A DNA stretch of 64,000 nt from Sporosarcina sp. BP05 (GTDB taxonomy: Bacteria; Bacillota; Bacilli; Bacillales_A; Planococcaceae): assembly GCF_014282005.1 (NCBI RefSeq), contig NZ_JACFTD010000001.1, positions 124,001-188,000 on the forward strand. Direction: 5' to 3'. Shown here in pieces: positions 1 through 6,919 of the stretch. The stretch's first letter is position 1. Each line of letters begins with the position of its first letter. A program made the position numbers and the translations under genes. The notes under the pieces were generated by a model. That model saw only the letters and a list, made by a program, of their open reading frames with translations, was not told the origin of the DNA and did not search any database.

Positions 1-318
1 ACCGTTGACGCCGACGATTGGAGACCAACTGAGTTCGACACCGTCTTTCGATGTCAGTTTCGTGGATTGGTCATAACTGATTACGATGCCCTGTTTTCGA
101 AGATAAGTTACGCCTTCTTCTTGTTCCACTGAAATGTAAAGAATTTTTGTAATTTCGCTAAGTCGGATCTTCATATCGTTGTCGATAACCAGGACGTCTT
201 TAACGTCCAATAATCGATCATGAAGCCCTATGTAATGTGTTGGCTCGTTTGCCGCTGCTTCGCCTATCGTTGTACCGAAAACTACACTTAAAACTGCCGC
301 CATACAGATTGCCCACAT
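1..318 (-). CDS. Secreted protein, N-terminal part (truncated by window edge)
   Basis: An open frame starts at ATG 318, with a GAGGTGGGG ribosome binding site 6 nt upstream, and runs off the left edge. The first ~23 residues (MWAICMAAVLSVVFGTTIGE...) look like a signal peptide ending near an Ala-rich cleavage site. The next ~80 residues contain LLDVKDVLVIDNDMKIRLSE and later VELSWSPIVGVNG. This pattern resembles the copper-amine-oxidase-N or stalk domain repeated in many Gram-positive secreted proteins, but that assignment is an inference from a short stretch. The protein is probably exported to the cell surface. The rest of the gene is needed to say what it does. Confidence 0.55.
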   Translation of the reverse strand, partial: MWAICMAAVLSVVFGTTIGEAAANEPTHYIGLHDRLLDVKDVLVIDNDMKIRLSEITKILYISVEQEEGVTYLRKQGIVISYDQSTKLTSKDGVELSWSPIVGVNG

Positions 319-428
319 ATTTTTCCCCACCTCGATTTCCCCCTTTCCATCCGCTTATTTATCTGCCTTGATCATCGTAAAAATCTTCCACCAATCATAG
401 CCGACTTAGTAGATTATGCGAGCGTTAT

Positions 429-1046
429 TTAAAGATGCTTTTCTGTGCAATATTGGTAAATAGCCGCTGTTGCTAGGCAATCGCCAATGGCATCGTGGGC
501 GTCATGTTCGAGCTGCAAAAACTCGGTCAAAGTCGTCAATTTGTGGTTCGGAGCTTCGGTGATCTTTTTTCTAGCAAGCTTGACGGTGTCGATGACGATA
601 TACTCAGGAATGCTTATGCCGTCGATGTTGTCGAGCGCATAAAGAAAACCCATATCAAACGATGCATTGTGAGCAATGATTGGTAAATCTCCGATAAATT
701 CGAGCAGTTCTCCAATTTTTTGCTCGATACTTGGTGCCCATTCGACCATTTCGTTTGAGATGCCTGTGAGTCGTGTTATTACCTCTGATATATGACGGAA
801 GGGATTGATGAATGTATTAAACATATCTTTCACTTCATGATTCACATACTTGATAGCGCCAATTTGAATGATTTTATCAGCACCAGCACGCAAACCCGTC
901 GTTTCAAAATCGAGTACAATATAGTCTTCCACTAATTTGGATGATGATTTATATTTCTTATCTTTTGCGGCTCTTCTTGCTCCCCAGTTTTGTTGCTTCG
1001 GTTTTTTTTTAAGTAATTCAATTGCTTCTGTATTCCAGTTTGCCAT
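429..1046 (-). CDS. DnaQ-like 3'-5' exonuclease (DEDDh)
   Basis: A 205-residue single-domain nuclease of the DNA polymerase III epsilon family. All three Exo motifs are visible: DFETTGL (Asp46 and Glu48), IAHNASFDMGF in the middle (ExoII) and HDAIGD near the C-terminus (His and Asp of ExoIII), so the metal ligands and catalytic His are intact. The first ~40 residues are basic (KKKPKQQNWGARRAAKDKK) and may bind nucleic acid. Such stand-alone proteins trim 3' ends in repair or RNA processing; the substrate cannot be told from sequence. The start is ATG 1046, after AAGGAAGTGCGCCC. It is separated from the preceding minus-strand genes by a strong terminator, so it is probably transcribed alone. 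Confidence 0.85.
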   Translation of the reverse strand: MANWNTEAIELLKKKPKQQNWGARRAAKDKKYKSSSKLVEDYIVLDFETTGLRAGADKIIQIGAIKYVNHEVKDMFNTFINPFRHISEVITRLTGISNEMVEWAPSIEQKIGELLEFIGDLPIIAHNASFDMGFLYALDNIDGISIPEYIVIDTVKLARKKITEAPNHKLTTLTEFLQLEHDAHDAIGDCLATAAIYQYCTEKHL

Positions 1047-1140
1047 GGGCGCACTTCCTTTTTTTAGGTATTTTAACGGTGTTTAGTAGTAATTCTTCTT
1101 AACTGTTTAATACCCTTTTTTTCAGCGCTTAACCTTTATT

Positions 1141-1185
1141 ATTAATTAAAAAAAGGAGCTCAGTGAGCTCCTTTTTTTAATTAAT
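1141..1185 (-). terminator. Perfect 21-bp-arm bidirectional terminator
   Basis: Two perfectly complementary 21-nt arms flank a 3-nt loop (AGT). The GC core is GGAGCTC/GAGCTCC, flanked on both sides by A7 and T7 tracts, so it can act as an intrinsic terminator in both directions. It ends the YknW/YknX-like transcript before the exonuclease gene. Confidence 0.85.
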
Positions 1186-1286
1186 AACTGATAGCGACGA
1201 AGTTACCTGCGCAAGTTGTTGCGGAAGTATTAATAACAACGAAGCCACCCGACTGGAATCAGATGGCGGTCTATTTTTATTCAATT

Positions 1287-2585
1287 TTATCGTATTAGTA
1301 TATATTTCATGTAATTTCTCCATCCGAATGCTCTCCATTGTTTTTTGGAAGGCAAATCTGTAGGCAAGGACATGAATACCCTAGGCGCATTTTCGTACGT
1401 GACAAGTGCTGGTTCATAGACAACTACATCTCCAAGTTTAAGACCTTCCGATACAACTGCTCGGGTTTCCAAAGTGAACGGTGTCGCAATACCCACTTGC
1501 TTGGCACGCCCTTCATCGTCAATTATCCATGCAAACGCCGTTTCTTTGTATAAGTCATGAAGCCATTTTTCTTTCACTGAAATGACATCCAGTGCTTCAT
1601 TAACAATAACGATTGCATTGACATTTGTTCCAAACGGCACCGATTGATTAGTAGCATCTCCCAAAATCCGTACTTCATGATACGAAAGTGGGTTCTTCAC
1701 TTCAGTTTGGTCGAGTACTTTGTAGGCTTGGAGCCACTCGTTGTCGATTGCAGGTGCCTGGGAAACAGAAAGAACAGTTCCTTCTACCACGTTTTCGATG
1801 CCATTCCCTTGGATTAAGACCTGGTCGCCACTTTCAATTTTATGCCACTCGTCATTTTTCGCATATGTGACAATTACTTTTTGTGAGCTGAAAATATCGA
1901 CTGAAAGCGTGGAACCGGTACGAGTTACTTTAGAAACCACTCCGTCAACAGGACTGATTAGTGCAGGTCTCCCCGGATTTTGTGCTAATTGCGCTTCAAC
2001 AACTGTTTGCTTTCGTTCGATTTCAGCAAGATCTTGTTCAGCTGCTGCGATGGCCTGTGCAAATGATCCGTCCTGCTTCACATCTACCTGAACATCTACA
2101 TTCAGCCCAACTTCTACTTTTGTGTCGGTTGTGTTGTCCGACACATTGTCTTTGCGTTTCACATTCGAAGAACTATCCGATTGAGCTTCTTGTCGCTCAG
2201 ACTCAAGATCCGATATCATGCTTCGAACGGATGATGTCTGTTGTTGAAGAGCCTCGAGTTCGGCTTCCCATACTGCGCGCTGTCCTTCTGCACGTTCTGT
2301 TTGGAGAATAGCGATTTCATCCCCTACTGCAACGAGATCACCTTCTTTAACTAGCCACGAATCTACCGTATCGTCATTACCGACATATACCGTATGGGTT
2401 TCTTCTGGTGCAACAAAGCCTTCTTTCGCGAGTTCCTCTCGGTGATTACTGCTAGTCATACGTTCATAGCGTTCGACATATACTGATTTGTTGATGACGC
2501 TTTTATCGGAAAATAGCAGATAAAAATTAACTGCTAGAAATGCACTGATTGCGACAGCGACAGCAATATTCGTCACTTTATTCAC
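1287..2585 (-). CDS. YknX-like membrane fusion (HlyD/RND adaptor-type) protein
   Basis: About 432 residues. An N-terminal membrane anchor (VAVAISAFLAVNFYLLF) precedes a lipoyl/barrel-sandwich half (WLVKEGDLVAVGDEIAILQT), a coiled-coil region with a low-complexity Ser/Asp/Val insert (about residues 135-180), the second barrel half (LISPVDGVVSKV) and beta-barrel domains. This is the architecture of periplasmic-adaptor-type proteins that work with ABC exporters. In B. subtilis YknX acts with YknW and the ABC pair YknYZ in resistance to the SDP toxin. Start choice: AAGGAGG at 2600-2594 would overlap a GTG at 2594, but sits 8 nt before GTG 2585, so 2585 is preferred. The frame overlaps the upstream Yip1 gene by 8 bp. 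No yknY or yknZ follows; the next thing is a terminator. Confidence 0.75.
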   Translation of the reverse strand: MNKVTNIAVAVAISAFLAVNFYLLFSDKSVINKSVYVERYERMTSSNHREELAKEGFVAPEETHTVYVGNDDTVDSWLVKEGDLVAVGDEIAILQTERAEGQRAVWEAELEALQQQTSSVRSMISDLESERQEAQSDSSSNVKRKDNVSDNTTDTKVEVGLNVDVQVDVKQDGSFAQAIAAAEQDLAEIERKQTVVEAQLAQNPGRPALISPVDGVVSKVTRTGSTLSVDIFSSQKVIVTYAKNDEWHKIESGDQVLIQGNGIENVVEGTVLSVSQAPAIDNEWLQAYKVLDQTEVKNPLSYHEVRILGDATNQSVPFGTNVNAIVIVNEALDVISVKEKWLHDLYKETAFAWIIDDEGRAKQVGIATPFTLETRAVVSEGLKLGDVVVYEPALVTYENAPRVFMSLPTDLPSKKQWRAFGWRNYMKYILIR

Positions 2586-3273
2586 GACCAACACCTCCTT
2601 CTACAAAGGAATGGAACAAGCTTTCCAGTGGAATAAATCCAACAGCCGCAACTATGAGTGCCATCGCTACATGGATTCCTATAAGTATCCAGATAAACCC
2701 TTTTCGTTCAATTTTGCCTGTATACGCGTGGATAAACCGTGATTGAAGTGCAATGATAAGTGCAGTTGTCACTGTTAGTTGATTGAGGAATAGGATGATA
2801 AACCAAGAATCAAGAAATGTTAGCGCAAGCGGTCCAAATGATAGGAACGACACACTTGTTGTTGCACCCTTCATCGTAAAGACAAGAAGTACAACTGCTT
2901 TTTCGAGCAATAGAATACCCGTCATAAGTAGTTGTAAGGGTAATAACTTTTTAAACGGGATTGCCGTCAATAGGCTTAATAGGTATGCAAAACCAAAGAA
3001 ATGAAATGCCATATACATGAGTGCCCATATAAGTGCTCCAACTACCGACACATATCGTGCAATCGTGTAATCAGTTGTGGTCATTGTGGACAGGAGTGCT
3101 GTAATTGACTCTGTATTCATTCCCCACATATCACGAATGGCAAATAAAAGAACACCGAAAAAAGCTATGAATAACACACGTTTTTTGAAGCCGCGCATCG
3201 AAGATTTTTCTAGTTGGTTTGCCAACTCATGTGGATTCGTCAAAAAGTGCCAATACTTAAAGTCAAAAAACAT
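2578..3273 (-). CDS. Yip1-family membrane protein (YknW-like)
   Basis: 231 residues with about five hydrophobic segments, beginning MFFDFKYWHFLTNPHELANQ, a typical Yip1-domain N-terminus in Bacillota. It is translationally coupled to the adaptor gene (8-bp overlap). In B. subtilis the Yip1 protein YknW assembles with the YknXYZ exporter; here only the W- and X-like members are present. A role in toxin export or resistance is therefore an inference from the family and pairing. The 1-kb gap upstream is repeat-rich and shows no clear promoter. Confidence 0.7.
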   Translation of the reverse strand: MFFDFKYWHFLTNPHELANQLEKSSMRGFKKRVLFIAFFGVLLFAIRDMWGMNTESITALLSTMTTTDYTIARYVSVVGALIWALMYMAFHFFGFAYLLSLLTAIPFKKLLPLQLLMTGILLLEKAVVLLVFTMKGATTSVSFLSFGPLALTFLDSWFIILFLNQLTVTTALIIALQSRFIHAYTGKIERKGFIWILIGIHVAMALIVAAVGFIPLESLFHSFVEGGVGRE

Positions 3274-3504
3274 TACGGTAATCCCTTTCTGCTCACTATT
3301 GCTGAATTTGATGAAGTCACCTTAACATCCTGCAGGCGCAATTACGCCGAGGTGTTATTGATCTACTATGATTACTTTAGCAAAAATTGAGAGATTTGCA
3401 ATGTTTGAATGCTAGTAAACGGTGTTTTTCTACTATTTTCCTTATGTACTGGATTATAGAAACATATAAAACATGTTTAAGAAGTGGACTTTTTGTCCAT
3501 CCTT

Positions 3505-3586
3505 CTAAAAGGAACGCAGCTTTTGCCACTTCCTGTGGCAAAAGCCGCATGACCTACATCCAGGAGGCCCACGCCTGGAGCTAGAC
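3505..3586. repeat. Dispersed palindromic repeat, family 1 (short copy)
   Basis: It carries the inverted block TTGCCACTTCCTGTGGCAA followed by GACCTACATCC and GGAGGCCCACGCC. The same words recur near 11760-11830 and 16625-16690. All copies are intergenic. Confidence 0.6.
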
Positions 3587-3691
3587 ACTATTCCAAGTCA
3601 AAAAAACTATACTTTCTTCTAAAAAGGAACGATTCGTTGGGGAATGCATACCGGCTTATTTCCCGGGAAATCGACAAAGGGGCGGATTGCT

Positions 3692-3793
3692 ATGAATAAA
3701 GAGGGAAATTCTGCATTGACATGGTATGACTTTCTGTTTGGTTTGACAGGTTCCACCATTTTCATTGTGGCTCTTTACTTCATTACAGGCTGA
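3692..3793 (+). CDS. Possible 33-residue single-span membrane peptide
   Basis: ATG 3692 is preceded by AAAGGGG at 3676-3682, a good ribosome binding site with 9-nt spacing. The product begins MNKEGNSALTWYDFLFGL and continues into a hydrophobic stretch ending FIVALYFITG, consistent with one membrane span. No family is recognised. It is one of the few plus-strand frames in this part and sits between two repeats. Confidence is limited by its size and the lack of any neighbour suggesting a role. Confidence 0.4.
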   Translation: MNKEGNSALTWYDFLFGLTGSTIFIVALYFITG

Positions 3794-3931
3794 ACTATGT
3801 AGGCGACACATAACAAATAGAATGTTCTTCCAACACCGCTTTGTCGCTTAGTGATGGCTTACGCAATATGCGGCGCTATTGGGCTGCCTTTCATTAGTGT
3901 CGCTCCTTCGCTATATTTGTTCGTTATACTA
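3794..3931. repeat. Dispersed repeat, family 2, copy 1
   Basis: Shares CGCTTTGTCGCTT(A/G)GTGATGGC and TGTCGCTCCTTCGCTA(T/G)ATTTGTTCGTTATACT with the copy at 53740-53881, in the same orientation. The middle segment differs and is partly self-complementary in each copy. Confidence 0.65.
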
Positions 3932-4221
3932 CTGAGGTATACCACTTAAATACATTGAACAATTGAATACCTATCTAAACTGAGCGAAGGCGCCTTTCAA
4001 GGGGTAGCCGAAGCCCTAAGACTGGCGGCGAAGCTGCGTGGCTTAGGGTGGGAGGCATCCCCTAGCGCCGCAGCGAATTCATTGGGTTTCCCTATTTCAA
4101 CATATATAGTTAATTCAAAATAAGTAGTACCGAATATATATGTAAAGTATATGAAGATCTGTACGGCCGTGGCATATATGTTAGCTTTCGTTTGGATCAT
4201 CTATAAGGGATAAGGACAATA

Positions 4222-4262
4222 AAAAAACACCTACCGTTAACCTACAACGACAGGTGTTTGTT
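4222..4262 (-). terminator. Intrinsic terminator of the IDEAL-domain gene
   Basis: On the minus strand AACACCTGTCGTT pairs with AACGGTAGGTGTT around a 7-nt loop (two G-U pairs), followed by a T7 run. It lies just after the stop codon of the gene ending at 4275. Confidence 0.8.
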
Positions 4263-4274
4263 AAGTTTCACTTT

Positions 4275-4730
4275 TCAATTTTGTGGCAGTCCTTCCGTCA
4301 GTTCATTGAACATTTGTATGTTGTCTGTTTCGAGTGCATAATCAATCATGCGTAATCTGTTATCTGCTTCTAGTTGTTCAACGATACCCGCTGCTTCTAG
4401 CGTTACGACTTCTGGCGTCTCTGCTTCCATTTCCAGCCCCATCGTTCCTTCAAGAATAGTCGTCAAATGGATATGAAGATCTGAGATAAGGAGCAATTGG
4501 TAGAGCGGTAATCGAATAAATCGGTTCCCCCGTTGGAAAACAAATACTTCCCCGAGGTTTTCAACTTGCAAACTCTTGGTATTAATGACGATTTCTTTTC
4601 CCTCTGATGGGATGAATTGAAATACGTCCCCCCCTTTAAGAATGGAAAAGTATTGATAAGCAAACACCAGTCGGAGATGAAAATCTTCTTGACTCGTAAA
4701 AAATGGAGTCATTCGTTGAACTGATAGCAT
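4275..4730 (-). CDS. IDEAL-domain protein
   Basis: 151 residues from ATG 4730 (GGGGGAG 4 nt upstream); an earlier TTG at 4745 would overlap the ribosome binding site. The C-terminus, MIDYALETDNIQMFNELTEG, matches the short IDEAL domain (I-D-x-A-L with a following D and F-x-x-L) found in small Bacillota proteins such as YpiB. The N-terminal ~100 residues are beta-rich with no motif I recognise. Function unknown. It is a single-gene transcript closed by the terminator at 4222-4262. Confidence 0.6.
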   Translation of the reverse strand: MLSVQRMTPFFTSQEDFHLRLVFAYQYFSILKGGDVFQFIPSEGKEIVINTKSLQVENLGEVFVFQRGNRFIRLPLYQLLLISDLHIHLTTILEGTMGLEMEAETPEVVTLEAAGIVEQLEADNRLRMIDYALETDNIQMFNELTEGLPQN

Positions 4731-5301
4731 CTTTCTCCCCCCCAATATTGAATATTCTGATTGTTACTAGTTTATCACAACTATGGCTAGTTTGTGAACA
4801 GTTTCAACAAATTATTATTATAGTATGCGATTCATCTATATATGTTGCTGCACAGCATAATTTCTTTTTGGTCTTCCCTTTACAAATGACATCTCTCTTG
4901 GTTTAAAATTCAATTGTAGTGATGATAACAATCCATTTACATCTTATGGGCAATCTCTCTTTCTCATGAATTCAATTTTGTTATGCCTAAAGTCGAGCAT
5001 TACAAACTGAAATTTCATCGTGCCAAATGCCAAAGAACGAAAATACAATTTACGTTCCACTGGTTCATAGATGATATGATTAATGCCGCGCGTACTCGTA
5101 CATGATAACGGAGTAACACTTTCTTGAAATTCTTTTCTTATGATAAAACTAAGACTCCAAATTAGGTACATATAGAACAAGTTTCTCCAATTCCTCACCA
5201 CTTCTTCAACTTTTTTAACAAATATGCTCTACTTTGATCCATAAACAAACAAAAGAACCAGATATGGAATAACTTCATTTCCGCTCTCTAGAGAAAAGCG
5301 G
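4731..5301. other. AT-rich intergenic region
   Basis: About 570 bp between the IDEAL-domain gene and the ywqB promoter. The only noteworthy frame is the weak 85-codon ORF at 4944-5201. I see no terminator, tRNA or repeat here. Confidence 0.5.
4944..5201 (-). CDS. Weak hypothetical ORF, 85 residues
   Basis: Begins at tandem GTG codons with only a poor ribosome binding site. The first ~20 residues are hydrophobic; the rest is basic and aromatic (IIYEPVERKLYFRSLAFG). Codon usage is not obviously non-coding, but no family is recognised and the surrounding DNA is AT-rich. It could be a real small gene, a gene remnant or chance. Confidence 0.25.
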   Translation of the reverse strand: MVRNWRNLFYMYLIWSLSFIIRKEFQESVTPLSCTSTRGINHIIYEPVERKLYFRSLAFGTMKFQFVMLDFRHNKIEFMRKRDCP

Positions 5302-5307
5302 TATAAT
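5302..5307 (+). promoter_or_regulatory. -10 box (TATAAT) of the ywqBA operon
   Basis: A perfect TATAAT lies 31 nt before ATG 5339; the -35 region (TTTCCG near 5278) is poor. Transcription would start near 5314, which rules out the upstream in-frame ATG at 5315 and supports 5339 as the start of ywqB. Confidence 0.6.
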
Positions 5308-5338
5308 AGAAGGAATGCTTTTCTTAGGGAGTGGTCCG

Positions 5339-6919
5339 ATGAATATGACTGTCGAACGTGTATCCTACTTGCACGAAAATGAAATAAATAAATTTATGAG
5401 TACAATAAAACATGCCCTACGACCAGATATAGAGTCCAATGCACTGGAAGTCAGACGTGCTGTGGCTCTTGTCAGAAATGGTGCCACCAACTCCTATAGA
5501 TACGCGCCATCTGAAGGCGCAGTAATAGCGACTCTCCTTGGCGTAGATTCAGAAAACGTTCGCCTTTCTTTCAACAAAGTAGATGCGAATTGTACGTGTG
5601 GATACGCTGGCTGGTGTTCGCACCGGATTGCAGTCGTATTTCATCTCTATTCACAACACCATTCTCTGAGCGATTGGCTCCACGAATGGCGCAGAATTGA
5701 ATCTCAGCAGATGGTACTAACCATTTCAGACCGTACCCCTGATGCGTGGATTGACGTCCTAACACGCTTAACTCGACCGCTTCGTATCATTGAAATAGCG
5801 GAAAATCCAGGAGTATTCATCCATGAATCTTCAATAATTGATCAAAAAGCTACTCCGCTTATTCCATTTGAATATGAATGGAAACCTCTTTTTGAACTCT
5901 ATTATCGATTACATGTACTGGATGCCGGATGGACGTACGTAAATGGTCATCTCGGCGGTGAACCAACTTCCTTTTTCTACGGGAAATGGTATGTGCAAAA
6001 CTGGTTAACGGAACAGCTCGGAAAGCTAAATGATAGCGTCAATGCAATCGGTGCAAAACCGAAATTGTTTGAAGCAGATGCTTTCCATGAACGAGTGAAA
6101 GATCTCGTTCGTACATTTGCCCTTGGAAATTCTGGACTTTTCCATGAGAGATTCCAAGTATATCGCCTTTTTTGGCAGCAACTATTTCCGTTTCGAGCTG
6201 CTCGGGACACTGAATTAGCGATTCTCACGAATGAAAAATCGGAGGAAGCACGAATTTTCATTGCCTTTTTCCATTTGATTCAAGGAGAACATGATGAGTT
6301 AGCAGAACTTGTTACACATGTGACAGCTGCTAATGTCGCTACATGGCTACCGCTTGCAAAACTAGCGGAAAATAATGATGAAACTGAGGCCCTAGCTATT
6401 ATTATGCACGCTTTGTTGCCCTTCATCGGCGATTATGTAAGCGAATCGGTTTTACTTTCATCTCGTCCTGCTTTCGTGCGGGACATCGATGGTTTATTCG
6501 AAGCAGCAGATTTCTCAGAAGAATTGCGCGAAAGTTTGTTTGCTCAATATGGGGAACCCGGCATCGATGTTTATGCTGACTTTTTAGTTGAACGTGAACG
6601 GTTCGGCGAATGGGCGGCTCTCATGCATAGATACGGTGTTTCATATGACGGTGCAGAAGCGGGCGGCTTAAAAGTGGCATTGGCTTCGGATCCATCAGCC
6701 GTCTTGCCCCTACTCCATACGTTTGCCATGGGTTTCATCAAAGAAAAGAACCGTCACAGTTATCGACGTGCCGTCAAATTGTTTAAACAAATGAAAACTG
6801 GTTCGAAGAAAAGTGGAAAAGCTGATTTCTGGAATCAATATATCGATACAGTGCGTGAAAAAAACCGCAGACTACGCGCATTGATGGAAGAAATGGAGAA
6901 AGGGAATTTGAACTTATGA
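5339..6919 (+). CDS. ywqB: SWIM zinc-finger protein YwqB
   Basis: 526 residues. The SWIM motif CTCGYAGWCSH (C-x-C-x5-C-x-H) lies near residue 80, in the N-terminal third; the remainder is a long helical region without other motifs. SWIM domains bind nucleic acid or protein, and this family is nearly always encoded beside a Snf2-type helicase, as here: the stop overlaps the start of the helicase gene by 4 bp (ATGA), so the two are coupled and probably work together. Start 5339 is chosen over 5315 because AGGGAG lies 7 nt upstream and the -10 box is too close to 5315. Confidence 0.85.
   Translation: MNMTVERVSYLHENEINKFMSTIKHALRPDIESNALEVRRAVALVRNGATNSYRYAPSEGAVIATLLGVDSENVRLSFNKVDANCTCGYAGWCSHRIAVVFHLYSQHHSLSDWLHEWRRIESQQMVLTISDRTPDAWIDVLTRLTRPLRIIEIAENPGVFIHESSIIDQKATPLIPFEYEWKPLFELYYRLHVLDAGWTYVNGHLGGEPTSFFYGKWYVQNWLTEQLGKLNDSVNAIGAKPKLFEADAFHERVKDLVRTFALGNSGLFHERFQVYRLFWQQLFPFRAARDTELAILTNEKSEEARIFIAFFHLIQGEHDELAELVTHVTAANVATWLPLAKLAENNDETEALAIIMHALLPFIGDYVSESVLLSSRPAFVRDIDGLFEAADFSEELRESLFAQYGEPGIDVYADFLVERERFGEWAALMHRYGVSYDGAEAGGLKVALASDPSAVLPLLHTFAMGFIKEKNRHSYRRAVKLFKQMKTGSKKSGKADFWNQYIDTVREKNRRLRALMEEMEKGNLNL

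Larger units (their letters stand above)
3274..4221. other. Repeat-rich intergenic region
   Basis: Nearly 1 kb with no substantial gene. It holds a short copy of the CTTCCGC/palindromic repeat family (3505-3586), a 33-codon ORF (3692-3793), a copy of a second repeat family (3794-3931), and a GC-rich inverted repeat around 3985-4085 with complementary CCCTAAG and CTTAGGG blocks. The longer frames here translate repeat DNA and are not counted as genes. Confidence 0.6.

Noticed and set aside
3997..4200. 67-codon minus-strand frame
   Set aside because: Its C-terminal half reads a GC-rich inverted repeat that recurs elsewhere; no start signals.
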